From Ruegeria atlantica (GTDB lineage: Bacteria > Pseudomonadota > Alphaproteobacteria > Rhodobacterales > Rhodobacteraceae), in the NCBI GenBank assembly GCA_013032095.1, contig WQBJ01000018.1, forward strand, positions 1 through 64,000: 64,000 nt of DNA, written 5' to 3'. Below are positions 54,623-63,285 of this stretch, one piece after another. The notes below the pieces were generated by a model. That model was not told the DNA's origin, did no database searches, and was given only the letters and a program-made list of their open reading frames with translations. The position numbers were made by a program, and so were the translations under genes. Each line of letters opens with the position of its first letter. Within the stretch, counting starts at the first letter, position 1.

Positions 54623-55100
54623 TCGCAGAACCCTGTTGATGATGCCGCTGGCGCTCGCCGCCTGCGGCTTTGAACCTGTTTACGCACCCGGAGGGTCGGG
54701 CGCGGCACTGAACGGCCAGGTCCAGGTATCAGCCCCAAACACAACCGATAGCTACCAGTTGGTCCAGAACCTTGAGCAACGGTTGGGCCGCAGCGCAAGC
54801 TCGGGTAGCGCCTACGATTTGGATGTGAGCGTTGCCACCGTGACACGGGCTGCCGCGATCACGACGACAAACGAAACCAATCGCTATTCCATTGATGGTG
54901 AAGCGACCTACACACTCAGATCAAATGAAACCGGGCAGGTGATTGCCTCAGGCTCTGTTGAGGACTTTGTCGGATATTCCGCGGCTGGTTCGACAGTTTC
55001 GACGCTGGCAGACGAGCGGGACGCCAAGAAACGGTTGATGGTGATTCTGTCGGATCAGATCGTGAACCAGCTGTATGCAGCGCCGGGTCTTGGCACATGA
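54609..55100 (+). CDS. lptE: LPS-assembly lipoprotein LptE
   Basis: The 163-residue protein has a lipoprotein signal peptide with lipobox LALAAC and C19 followed by GFEPVYAPG, the usual start of alphaproteobacterial LptE. LptE plugs the LptD barrel and helps place lipopolysaccharide in the outer leaflet. It overlaps leuS by 14 bases and holA by four (ATGA), a conserved order. Confidence 0.88.
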   Translation: MSLFDRRTLLMMPLALAACGFEPVYAPGGSGAALNGQVQVSAPNTTDSYQLVQNLEQRLGRSASSGSAYDLDVSVATVTRAAAITTTNETNRYSIDGEATYTLRSNETGQVIASGSVEDFVGYSAAGSTVSTLADERDAKKRLMVILSDQIVNQLYAAPGLGT

Positions 55101-56125
55101 AGCTCAGCCCGCGCGAGGCTGAAGGGTATTTCGCCCGTCCTGACGCCGACAAGGCCGGGCTGCTGATCTACGGCGCGGATGCGATGCGCGTGGCGCTGAA
55201 ACGCCAGCAGGTTCTGGCCGCGCTTCTGGGTGCCAGTGCCGAAGAGGAAATGCGGCTGACCCGGATGCCCGGAGCAGATCTGCGCAGCGATCCCGCTCTC
55301 TTGCTGGATGCGGTCAAAGCGGTAGGGTTCTTCCCCGGTCCGCGCGCCGTTTTTGTCGAAGACACCACTGACGTCGCCGCCCCTGCTATCATTGCAGCGT
55401 TCGAGGATTGGGCCCCTGGCGATGCCCAAATCATCGTCACTGCCGGGCAGTTGAAACCTAGTTCGAAAATCCGGAAAACCTTCGAGGCTCACCCAGCAGC
55501 TTACGCAGTTGGCATCTATGACGATCCGCCTTCACGCGGTGAAATCGAGCGGATCCTTTCTGAGGCCGGAGTGCAAAACATCCCCCGCGATTCGATGTCG
55601 GCTATCACTGAGTTGGCCACTGGAATCAGCCCCGGGGATTTCGCGCAAACAATTGAAAAGCTGTCTCTTTACAAACGCGGAGACAGCTCCGAGTTGACTA
55701 TAGAAGACATCGAAGCCTGTGCCCCTCGCTCGACCGAGGCCGCTCTGGATGACGTTCTGAACGTGGTCGCCGAGGGCCGCGCTGGCGAGATCGGTCCGCT
55801 GATCCGTCGATTGCAATCACAAGGCACCAACGCGGTCAGCCTGTGCATCGGCGCGACACGGCATTTTAGAACACTCTACGCTTGCGCGTCCGATCCCGGT
55901 GGTGCAGCACAGGGGATCGGCAAGCTGCGACCTCCAGTCTACGGCAAACGTCGCGACCGGATTTTGCGGCAGGCGCAGGGATGGGGCGCACCGAAGTTAC
56001 AAACGGCATTGACCGTTCTCACCGACACCGACTTGTCACTTCGGTCGGCGGGACAGACCGCCCCGGCTATGGCTTTGGTCGAACGCGCGATGATCCGTTT
56101 GGCTATGCTGGCGCGGTCTCGTTAA
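55097..56125 (+). CDS. holA: DNA polymerase III delta subunit
   Basis: This 342-residue protein is HolA, the clamp-loader subunit that opens the beta clamp. The N-terminal AGLLIYGADAMRVALKRQQV and mid-region ELATGISPGDFAQTIEKLSLY match the family, with a C-terminal collar domain after about residue 220. The ATG overlaps the lptE stop. It converges with the flavoprotein gene, with four shared bases. Confidence 0.92.
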   Translation: MKLSPREAEGYFARPDADKAGLLIYGADAMRVALKRQQVLAALLGASAEEEMRLTRMPGADLRSDPALLLDAVKAVGFFPGPRAVFVEDTTDVAAPAIIAAFEDWAPGDAQIIVTAGQLKPSSKIRKTFEAHPAAYAVGIYDDPPSRGEIERILSEAGVQNIPRDSMSAITELATGISPGDFAQTIEKLSLYKRGDSSELTIEDIEACAPRSTEAALDDVLNVVAEGRAGEIGPLIRRLQSQGTNAVSLCIGATRHFRTLYACASDPGGAAQGIGKLRPPVYGKRRDRILRQAQGWGAPKLQTALTVLTDTDLSLRSAGQTAPAMALVERAMIRLAMLARSR

Positions 56126-57303
56126 CTCGCTTTCAGCCAGTTCACCGCCGAGCGTCCAGCCCACCGCCCCGTCGCCAAGCAGGCCGTCAGAAGGTAGCCC
56201 CCTGTCGGAGCCTCCCAATCCAGCATCTCTCCGGCGCAAAACACGCCGGGCAGCTCGGTCAGCATCAACCCGTCATTCATTGCAGCACGCTTAACACCGC
56301 CTGCCGTCGAAATGGCTTCGTCCATCGGGCGCAAACCAGCGTGCAGGATCGGCAGGTTTTTAAGGGCGCTCGACCATTGTGCTTGTGGCAGCGCGTTGCT
56401 TTTGACCATCTCATGAAACAGCGCCACTTTCTGCGGTGACATGCGCAGCGACTTTTTCAGCCATTGTGACAGGGTGGTCTTGGATTTCTTCGCCTCCAAC
56501 CGAGATTGCAGCGTCGCTGTGTCCAAATCAGGAGCCAGATCAACGTATAGTGATGCGCCTTCTCGCAAAGCCGGTGTCAGGGAATACAGCCCCCCGCCTT
56601 CCAGCCCGTTCGCCGAGATCGTGGCCTCACCGCGGCTTTGCAACTCTCCGGCTGTCCAGCGCACTGATTTTAATGCCGCGCCAAAATGGGGCTGCATGTG
56701 AGGGCTCCAACTGACAGACAGCGCCGAGTTGGATGGTGCAAAGGGTGCAATCTCGGCACCCTTGTCCCGCAGGATTTGCGCCCATTGGCCGTCTGATCCC
56801 AGCCTGGCCCAACTGGCCCCGCCCAGCGCAAGCACTGTGGCATCCGGGTTGAGGCTCTGCCTGCCATCCGGCGTGTCAAACAGCAGCGTATGACCTTCCC
56901 ACCCTATCCAGCGCCAACGGGTTTCGATCTGAACACCCACACCCTCCTGCCGACCCAACCAGGCCCGCAACAGCGGCGAGGCTTTCATTGCGGTGGGAAA
57001 CACTCGTCCGGTCGAACCGGTAAACATCTCCTGCCCCAACCCCTGCGCCCAGTTTTGCACCTTTGCTGCATCAAATTCGGCGATTATCGGGCGCAGCCAG
57101 TCCGACGCCGCGCCATATGCGAGCATCAATGTCTCGAACGGTTCGTCCTTGGTCAGATTCAGGCCTGATTTCCCAGCCATCAGGAATTTGCGCGCGACCG
57201 AGGGCTTGGCCTCGGCCACCAGCACGCTATGACCCGCGACAGCCAACTCCTCTGCCGCCATCAAGCCCGCGGGACCAGCCCCGATTACCACTGCCTGCGC
57301 CAT
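56122..57303 (-). CDS. HI0933/YhiN-like flavoprotein (TIGR03862 type)
   Basis: The 393-residue protein has an FAD-binding N-terminus (VVIGAGPAGLMAAEELA), FLMAGKSGLNLTKDEPFE and a C-terminal segment GVFCAGEMLDWEAPTGGYLL that closes the FAD site. It belongs to the HI0933/YhiN-like flavoproteins, whose reaction is not established. It is divergent from the HNH gene, 48 bases apart, and convergent with holA. Confidence 0.87.
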   Translation of the reverse strand: MAQAVVIGAGPAGLMAAEELAVAGHSVLVAEAKPSVARKFLMAGKSGLNLTKDEPFETLMLAYGAASDWLRPIIAEFDAAKVQNWAQGLGQEMFTGSTGRVFPTAMKASPLLRAWLGRQEGVGVQIETRWRWIGWEGHTLLFDTPDGRQSLNPDATVLALGGASWARLGSDGQWAQILRDKGAEIAPFAPSNSALSVSWSPHMQPHFGAALKSVRWTAGELQSRGEATISANGLEGGGLYSLTPALREGASLYVDLAPDLDTATLQSRLEAKKSKTTLSQWLKKSLRMSPQKVALFHEMVKSNALPQAQWSSALKNLPILHAGLRPMDEAISTAGGVKRAAMNDGLMLTELPGVFCAGEMLDWEAPTGGYLLTACLATGRWAGRSAVNWLKAS

Positions 57304-57351
57304 CTTCGTCCTCTTGCCTTCTTCGCCATCCGGCGCAAATTGGTGAATGCC

Positions 57352-57648
57352 ATGTCAAACAGTGACCCGATCTGCCCGCTTTGTGATCGCCCCATACCGG
57401 ATGGGGGCGGCAGCCTGCACCATCTGATCCCAAAACTCAAAGGGGGCAAGGGCGGACCGACGGTTTTGCTACATGTGATTTGCCACAAGGAAATCCACGC
57501 CACCCTGACTGAGGGTGAGTTGGCGCGTGAGTTCAACACGGTCGAAGCTCTGCGCGCCCACCCCCGTCTGGAGAAATTTCTGCACTGGGTTCGCAAACGC
57601 CCACCCGGATTCCGATCAAAAGTACCGGGAAAACGACGCGGGCGCTGA
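57352..57648 (+). CDS. Small HNH-endonuclease-like protein
   Basis: The 98-residue protein has an HNH pattern: a zinc-type pair CPLCDRPI near the N-terminus, SLHHLIPKLKGGKGG, and HVICHKEIHATL, which supply the His and Cys residues. The central Asn is replaced, so nuclease activity is uncertain. The ATG at 57352 fits the family N-terminus; the open frame begins earlier. It ends next to the VOC gene stop. Confidence 0.78.
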   Translation: MSNSDPICPLCDRPIPDGGGSLHHLIPKLKGGKGGPTVLLHVICHKEIHATLTEGELAREFNTVEALRAHPRLEKFLHWVRKRPPGFRSKVPGKRRGR

Positions 57649-58386
57649 TCAACCTGGTCGCACAGGATCACCGAAAGCATCGCGGAGAGAACCCGTCAGG
57701 CCCTGAACTTCCAACCCCCGGTAATCTGGTGCGGGTGCAAACTGCGCCCCGGCAAGATGCTGGAATTCCAGCGTGGTATAGGGGCGTTTCCACAGCCATT
57801 CACGGTTTTCAACTGACCAGAGGTCCGCATTCGGCGGGACCTCATCGGTGAACGCATAGAAATGCAGATCGAATCCGTACTGGGCCACATCCTGAACTGA
57901 AAGCAGCCGCATGCCCTGTGCGCGGCAGAACGCGTCTTCGGCGGCAATATCCCCTGTGCGCAGGGTAATCTGGCCGATGCAGGCATTGGCAAAAGGGTCG
58001 GAGGGATCAGCGGCATTCTCGGGGCGGTTGCCTTCGAAATCATATTGCAGCAGTTCGATCACAAATCCTTCGGGATCTTTCAGATGACACATATAGCCGA
58101 TGTCGAGAAATTGTTTCGGGTTCGAAACCTGAACCCCTTTCTGACGCAGATGCGCGGCCGCGAGATCGACATCCGGCACGGTGATCCCGATTTTCCAGTA
58201 TCGTTGCCCACCGTCGTGTGTGTATCCGCCTCCGCCCGGCATCAGCAGCAGGTCCGCATCCTGACCAGCATACCCGGCGCGCTGGTTCGGCCCCTGCGCG
58301 CGCATCTTCATGCCCAGAACCTCCATGTAGAACCCGGCCATGCGATCCGGATCGGCAACACGCAGCAGCACAGCGGACAATCTCAT
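57649..58386 (-). CDS. VOC-family (glyoxalase/dioxygenase-like) protein
   Basis: The 245-residue protein has two VOC modules: RLSAVLLRVADPDRMAGFYM at the N-terminus, and a second from about residue 120 (GQITLRTGDIAAEDAFCRA). Metal-binding His and Glu positions look partly present. The start overlaps the stop of the enoyl-CoA hydratase gene (ATGA), so it is in the same operon as that gene and the SDR. The substrate is unknown. Confidence 0.82.
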   Translation of the reverse strand: MRLSAVLLRVADPDRMAGFYMEVLGMKMRAQGPNQRAGYAGQDADLLLMPGGGGYTHDGGQRYWKIGITVPDVDLAAAHLRQKGVQVSNPKQFLDIGYMCHLKDPEGFVIELLQYDFEGNRPENAADPSDPFANACIGQITLRTGDIAAEDAFCRAQGMRLLSVQDVAQYGFDLHFYAFTDEVPPNADLWSVENREWLWKRPYTTLEFQHLAGAQFAPAPDYRGLEVQGLTGSLRDAFGDPVRPG

Positions 58387-58991
58387 CGGCACATCCTTGC
58401 AATTCCGGCGGCGACTTGCGGGTCGGCGGACAGGCTGTCTGCCACCAGATCATGGGCCACAGACATCAGTTGGTCAGGCTCGACTACACGGTCGATCAGC
58501 CCGAATTCATAGGCCTCGTTCGCGGTAACCTTCTGCCCGGCCATCAAAATCAGCTTGGTGCGTGCTGATCCGATCAGAGCGGCCATGCGCACAGGGTCTG
58601 AAGGCTGCGGCAGAAAGCCCAGCTTCATCACCGGGTAAAAGATCTTGGCGTGCGGCACCGCGATGCGCAGATCGCAGGCCAGCACCATGCCATTTGCTCC
58701 ACCAGCCAGCGTCCCGTTCAATGCCGCAATCGTCAGGCACGGCAAGGCGGCGATGGCACCCGACAACCTCTCCCACAGGTCCGAGGTTGCAAGCCCTGCA
58801 CGCGCCTCGTCCAGATCGGCCCCGGCGCTGAACACTTTGCCCACGCCGGTCAGGATCAGAGCGCGGGCTTCGGTCGCGGCCTCGGCAATATCGACCAGTT
58901 CCGCCAGCATCGCTTCGGTCAGCGCGTTGGCCTTTTGCGGGTTATTGAGCGTAACCGTCCACAACCCATCCGCTTTGGTCAGTTCAATCAC
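58383..58991 (-). CDS. Enoyl-CoA hydratase/isomerase family protein
   Basis: This 202-residue crotonase-fold protein has NPQKANALTEAMLAELV, the oxyanion-hole segment LNGTLAGGANGMVLACDLRI and FYPVMKLGFLPQPSD. It is shorter than the usual 255-260 residues, lacking much of the C-terminal helical part, so trimer packing may differ. It is coupled to the SDR gene upstream and the VOC gene downstream by four-base overlaps. Confidence 0.84.
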   Translation of the reverse strand: MIELTKADGLWTVTLNNPQKANALTEAMLAELVDIAEAATEARALILTGVGKVFSAGADLDEARAGLATSDLWERLSGAIAALPCLTIAALNGTLAGGANGMVLACDLRIAVPHAKIFYPVMKLGFLPQPSDPVRMAALIGSARTKLILMAGQKVTANEAYEFGLIDRVVEPDQLMSVAHDLVADSLSADPQVAAGIARMCR

Positions 58992-59731
58992 GTCAGGCCA
59001 ACCCTTTTGCGAATGTCCTCGCGCCGAAGCGAGATTTCAGAACCCAGAAATTCATCTGCATCCTTCGAGCACATCCACAACAGCGCCCGTGCAGGCCAGT
59101 CGGCGGGGATGTGATCGCTCCAATCCAGCTGGCTGACGGCATTTATGCCGCTAGCCTTGATGACGCGTTGCATATCCGTGGCCACAGTTCCCGGTGACAG
59201 GCCCATGGCGCGGATGCCGTGTATGGACTCCTCTAGATGCAGGCATTCGGTCAGCATCTTGGCGCCTGCCTTGGATGCACAATAATGACTCCATGCCTCA
59301 ATCGCGTTCGTGGCCGCGCCCGAGGAGATCGTGATCACCGTGCCTCCACCTGCGGCGCGCATAACGGGCAGAGCGGCCCGCATCCCGTAGAAGACACCCT
59401 TGAGATTGATGTCAATTGCGCTGCTCCAAGCCGCGACATCAGCGTTGGAAAGATGAAAGATTGGATCAATTACCCCTGCATTGCCAATCAGCACGTCCAA
59501 TCCACCGAACCGATCAACGCAATCGGCTACGGCCTGTTCGACCTGCGCGAAATCGCTGACATCGCACTGCAGCGCGATAGCATTGTCGCCCAGCGCATCC
59601 GCCAGCGCCCCGATTTGATCGCGATTGCGCGCCACCAGGGCGACATTCGCCCCCGCTGCGGCAAATACGCGCCCCGCCTCGGCCCCGATGCCGCGGCTGG
59701 CCCCTGTTATCAGTACGGTTTTCCCCTGCAT
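58988..59731 (-). CDS. Short-chain dehydrogenase/reductase
   Basis: The 247-residue protein is a classical SDR with the cofactor motif TGASRGIGAEAG at the N-terminus, NAG in LIGNAGVID, and catalytic Ser-Tyr-Lys in ISSGAA and YCASKAG. It is the first gene of an SDR/enoyl-CoA hydratase/VOC operon. The ATG at 59731 follows AGGG; the open frame starts earlier, but the family N-terminus begins here. The substrate is unknown. Confidence 0.88.
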   Translation of the reverse strand: MQGKTVLITGASRGIGAEAGRVFAAAGANVALVARNRDQIGALADALGDNAIALQCDVSDFAQVEQAVADCVDRFGGLDVLIGNAGVIDPIFHLSNADVAAWSSAIDINLKGVFYGMRAALPVMRAAGGGTVITISSGAATNAIEAWSHYCASKAGAKMLTECLHLEESIHGIRAMGLSPGTVATDMQRVIKASGINAVSQLDWSDHIPADWPARALLWMCSKDADEFLGSEISLRREDIRKRVGLT

Positions 59732-59870
59732 TTGAACCCTGTACCTCCGTTGTTTTGAGATTGTGTGAATCTGTACCGCGCCAATGGGGAAAGCGTCCAG
59801 CCCTTGCCCCTTGACGCCCGCCGCCGCAAACACGACGATGCCGGCAAAATTGATCAAGAAGGGTTCTCAG

Positions 59871-61394
59871 ATGTCCGTTTTCCTTCGCCGTAGCAGCGGC
59901 GCAGTTCTGGCCTATGCCATTGTCACACAAGGCGCGCTCGCCGATGTTACCGCACAACAGGTCTGGGACGACTGGCAGACTTATCTGACCCAGATGGGCT
60001 ATACGGTAACGGCCGAACAATCCACGTCGGGCGATGTGACCACAATCACCGATATGACTGTCGTCGCAACCGTGCCGGACACGGATGGGTCGTTCAAGAT
60101 GACCATGCCGCAGATGACCCTGACGGAAAACGCCGACGGCACGGTCAGCATCGACTTGCCCGAAAGTTTCCCCATGACCGTATCCGGCGAGGAAGAGGGC
60201 GAGGTGTTCTCGGTCGATATAGAGTACTACCACACCGGATTGGAAATGGTTGTTTCGGGCGACCCCGACGACATGACGTATGACTATTCCGCCCCCACGC
60301 TTGGCCTGAAGCTGGGCGGGCTGCAGGTCGATGACGAGACCGTGCCCGATGACATTGTGGCCATGGATCTAAAGATGACCGATCTGACCGGCAGTTCGCA
60401 GATGAAAACTGGCGAGACCCGTGCACTAGATCAGAAAATGACCGCCGCCGGGCTAACCTATGATCTGGCGTTCAACGATCCCGAAGGATCAGATGACGGC
60501 AAGATAAACGGAACCCTGAACCAACTGAACTTCGAAGGCACCAGCGTGATCCCCGAGGATTTTGACGGTTCCGATCCACAGACCTTCTTCAAGGGCGGTT
60601 TCTCGTTCTCGGGCCTCTTCACCTATGCCTCAGGCCAAACCTCGATCGCGGGCACCAGCGAAGGTCAGGCATTCTCAATGGGCAGCGAGTCCGAAGGAGG
60701 ACGGTTCGGCGTCAGCATCGACGAACAGCGTCTGGCCTATGATGTCGAGCAAAACAGCGCCAAAATGGCGGTGACCACGGCCGACCTGCCCTTCCCGATT
60801 GAGATAGCGATGGCCAATGCCGGGCTGAAATTCGAATTTCCTGTGCACCAGTCCGAAGAAGTTCAGCCTTTTGGCTTCGCAATCAATCTGACGGATTTCA
60901 CCATGTCGGACGTTCTTTGGAGCATCTTCGACCCCGCTGGCACCCTTCCGCGTGATCCTGCAACGATCGCGCTGGATACCACCGGCACCGCCAAGGTCCT
61001 GACGAACATCTTCGACCCAGCCTCAGTTGAAGCTCTGGAAACATCGGGCGAAGCGCCAGGAGAGCTGCATTCGCTTAAGATCAATGAGCTTCTGGTGTCG
61101 CTCGTGGGCGCCAAACTCACCGGTGACGGAGATTTCACCTTCGACAATTCAAATGCCTCCGAGCTCGACGGCCTGCCAACACCATCGGGTGTAGCGAACC
61201 TTCAACTGGTCGGGGCCAATGCCCTAATCGACAAGCTGATCAGCATGGGGCTGGTGCAGGAAAACCAAGCCGTAGGCGCGCGCATGATGATGGGCATGAT
61301 GGCGGTTCCCGGCGAAGAGCCCGACACGCTGAATTCGAAAATTGAGTTCACCGAAGACGGACAGATTCTGGCCAACGGTCAGCGCATCAAGTGA
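59871..61394 (+). CDS. DUF2125-family exported protein
   Basis: This 507-residue protein has a signal peptide (VFLRRSSGAVLAYAIVTQGALA) and a long, acidic beta-rich domain with repeated DxxTIxxMT-like strands. It matches the DUF2125 family, which I recognise from Rhodobacteraceae annotations but which has no assigned function. It resembles lipid-transfer or periplasmic binding proteins only loosely. The ATG at 59871 gives a proper signal peptide. It is followed by a strong hairpin. Confidence 0.78.
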   Translation: MSVFLRRSSGAVLAYAIVTQGALADVTAQQVWDDWQTYLTQMGYTVTAEQSTSGDVTTITDMTVVATVPDTDGSFKMTMPQMTLTENADGTVSIDLPESFPMTVSGEEEGEVFSVDIEYYHTGLEMVVSGDPDDMTYDYSAPTLGLKLGGLQVDDETVPDDIVAMDLKMTDLTGSSQMKTGETRALDQKMTAAGLTYDLAFNDPEGSDDGKINGTLNQLNFEGTSVIPEDFDGSDPQTFFKGGFSFSGLFTYASGQTSIAGTSEGQAFSMGSESEGGRFGVSIDEQRLAYDVEQNSAKMAVTTADLPFPIEIAMANAGLKFEFPVHQSEEVQPFGFAINLTDFTMSDVLWSIFDPAGTLPRDPATIALDTTGTAKVLTNIFDPASVEALETSGEAPGELHSLKINELLVSLVGAKLTGDGDFTFDNSNASELDGLPTPSGVANLQLVGANALIDKLISMGLVQENQAVGARMMMGMMAVPGEEPDTLNSKIEFTEDGQILANGQRIK

Positions 61395-61401
61395 TAGTGA
61401 C

Positions 61402-61435
61402 CGGGCGAAGCTTTTCTGAACCGAAGCTTCGCCCG
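61402..61435 (+). terminator. Terminator of the DUF2125 gene
   Basis: Bases 61402-61413 pair perfectly with 61424-61435 around a ten-base loop. A T-rich stretch follows (61438-61446). It lies eight bases after the DUF2125 stop. Confidence 0.75.
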
Positions 61436-61938
61436 ACGTCTTTATTTGGATTACATCTCTAGCTCTTGGTTCAAGGCCCGGGCTATGCACTGTCCAACCT
61501 TTCGGTCATCAAAATACGCAGGCGTTGGAGGATCTTGTGACCAGGGACTCTTTCCATCCCAATAGTATAAAGAACGTTGTGCCCAAGGCCGCTAGCTCAG
61601 CCTCACATGTGCGCAACCAGTCGACTTTTTGGTACTGGATCGTGAACAGCGCGTTTCGTGCAAAACAACTGAGCCTTCGGATCGCTTGTTGACGGAGCTT
61701 GACCCTTTGCCCTCGCCGACGACATGAGGCGCGACGTTTCGACCTGTATTGATCGCAGACCTGCAAATCGCTAGCGCACCTCAACTCGTGGAAGTTTAAA
61801 CGGAAATGTAAATCCTTTGCAGATCCGATCCAGATTTGGCCAATCTGTAACAGGATCCAACGTGGGATCTATCCACCCTCAGGCCTTGCGGGTCGGACGG
61901 TCCAAGGCTAGGTCCAATGTAATACAACCGGAGGCCGC
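61436..61938. other. 500-base gap before pmbA with no clear gene
   Basis: No recognised gene, RNA or mobile element is visible here. The composition is less GC-rich than the flanking genes. A short plus-strand frame (61537-61692) with a good ribosome-binding site is the only candidate; a minus-strand frame at 61509-61784 is rich in Arg and Cys and looks like noise. The pmbA promoter should lie in the right-hand part. Confidence 0.5.
61537..61692 (+). CDS. Possible 51-residue peptide of unknown function
   Basis: A GTG at 61537 preceded by GGAGG with a five-base spacer opens a frame of 51 residues containing KNVVPKAASSASHV and FWYWIVNSAFRAK, ending at TGA 61690-61692. I do not recognise it. 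The ribosome-binding site is as good as any in the window, but codon use is not strongly coding. It may be a real small peptide, a fragment of an older gene or chance. Confidence 0.22.
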   Translation: MTRDSFHPNSIKNVVPKAASSASHVRNQSTFWYWIVNSAFRAKQLSLRIAC

Positions 61939-63285
61939 ATGACCCGTACACCTGAAGATATCAGCCAGTCCCTGCTGGACGTAGCCCGCAAGGCCGGGGC
62001 CGACGCGGCGGATGCCATTGTGATCGACGGGTCTTCAGTATCGGTCGAAGTGCGGGGTGGGGCGCTGGAACATGCCGAGCGGTCCGAGGGTACCGATCTC
62101 GGTCTGCGGGTGTTTCTGGGAAAGCGTCAAGCCATCGTCTCAAGCTCGGACAGCCGCCCCGAAACGCTGACAGCCATGGCCGAACGAGCTGTGGCCATGG
62201 CCCGCGAGGCGCCCGAAGACCCGTTCACCGGACTGGCTGACGCGGATCAGCTGGCCAAGGACTGGGATCTGCCTGCGCTGGAACTGTTCGACCCTGCCCC
62301 GGAACCCGCCGCCGAGGATTTGCTGCGCGATGCTTTGGCCGCCGAGGCCGCAGCGCTTGCCGTTCAAGGGGTTTCGCAAGTGTCCGATGCGGCGGCGGCT
62401 TATGGTACACACCGCGTACATCTGGCTGCGACCAACGGCTTTTCCGGAGGGTACGCCCGCAGCAGCCGCTCAACCTCTTGCGTAGCTATTTCGGGCAAAG
62501 GCACGGGGATGGAGCGCGACTATGATGGCGACAGTCGTACCTTCCAAAGCGATCTACGCAGCCCCGAAGAGATCGGCCGCACTGCAGGTGAACGCGCCGT
62601 CGCGCTGGTTGGAGCACAAAAGCCCGCGACTGGAACATTTCCGGTTCTGTTTGACGAACGCATCTCATCCTCTCTCATCGGGCATCTGCTCGCGGCCAGC
62701 AACGGCGCGGCCATCGCGCGTGGCGCGTCCTGGCTTAAGGACTGTCTGGGCGAACAGGTGTTGCCGGAACATCTGTCACTGATCGAAGACCCACACCGTC
62801 CGCGCATCTCGGGCTCGCGCCCATTCGATGCCGAGGGGCTGGCAACGCAACGGCGCGCCATTGTCGAAAATGGCGTTCTGACGGGCTGGACGCTGGACTT
62901 GTCCAGCGCGCGCAAACTGGACATGACCTCGACCGGCAATGCCGCTCGCGGGGTGTCCGGCCCACCCTCGCCCAGCAACTGGAACCTCAGCCTGACGCCG
63001 GGCGAACACAGCAGCGAAGACTTGCTGCGCGATATGGGCACCGGACTGCTGGTGACGTCGATGATCGGATCGACCATCAATCCGAACACGGGCGACTATT
63101 CGCGCGGTGCCTCGGGCTTCTGGGTCGAGAACGGGGAGATCACCCACCCGATTAACGAATGTACCATCGCGGGCAACTTGAGCGATATGCTGAAACGGAT
63201 CATCCCGGCGAATGACGCGCGTCCATATCTTTCGCGGGTGGTCCCGTCGGTGCTGATCGAAGGAATGACACTTGCCGGCAGCTGA
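61939..63285 (+). CDS. pmbA: PmbA/TldE-type modulator of DNA gyrase peptidase
   Basis: The 448-residue protein is PmbA, the TldE subunit of the TldD/E protease. It has the N-terminal RKAGADAADAIVIDGSSVSV and C-terminal ASGFWVENGEITHPINECT. It lacks the HExxxH zinc motif found in TldD, as expected for the non-catalytic TldE partner; tldD is not in the window. It overlaps the following phosphatase gene by 14 bases. Confidence 0.93.
   Translation: MTRTPEDISQSLLDVARKAGADAADAIVIDGSSVSVEVRGGALEHAERSEGTDLGLRVFLGKRQAIVSSSDSRPETLTAMAERAVAMAREAPEDPFTGLADADQLAKDWDLPALELFDPAPEPAAEDLLRDALAAEAAALAVQGVSQVSDAAAAYGTHRVHLAATNGFSGGYARSSRSTSCVAISGKGTGMERDYDGDSRTFQSDLRSPEEIGRTAGERAVALVGAQKPATGTFPVLFDERISSSLIGHLLAASNGAAIARGASWLKDCLGEQVLPEHLSLIEDPHRPRISGSRPFDAEGLATQRRAIVENGVLTGWTLDLSSARKLDMTSTGNAARGVSGPPSPSNWNLSLTPGEHSSEDLLRDMGTGLLVTSMIGSTINPNTGDYSRGASGFWVENGEITHPINECTIAGNLSDMLKRIIPANDARPYLSRVVPSVLIEGMTLAGS

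Noticed and set aside
61509-61784. 91-codon minus-strand frame before pmbA
   Set aside because: It is Arg- and Cys-rich with no ribosome-binding site and no family resemblance.
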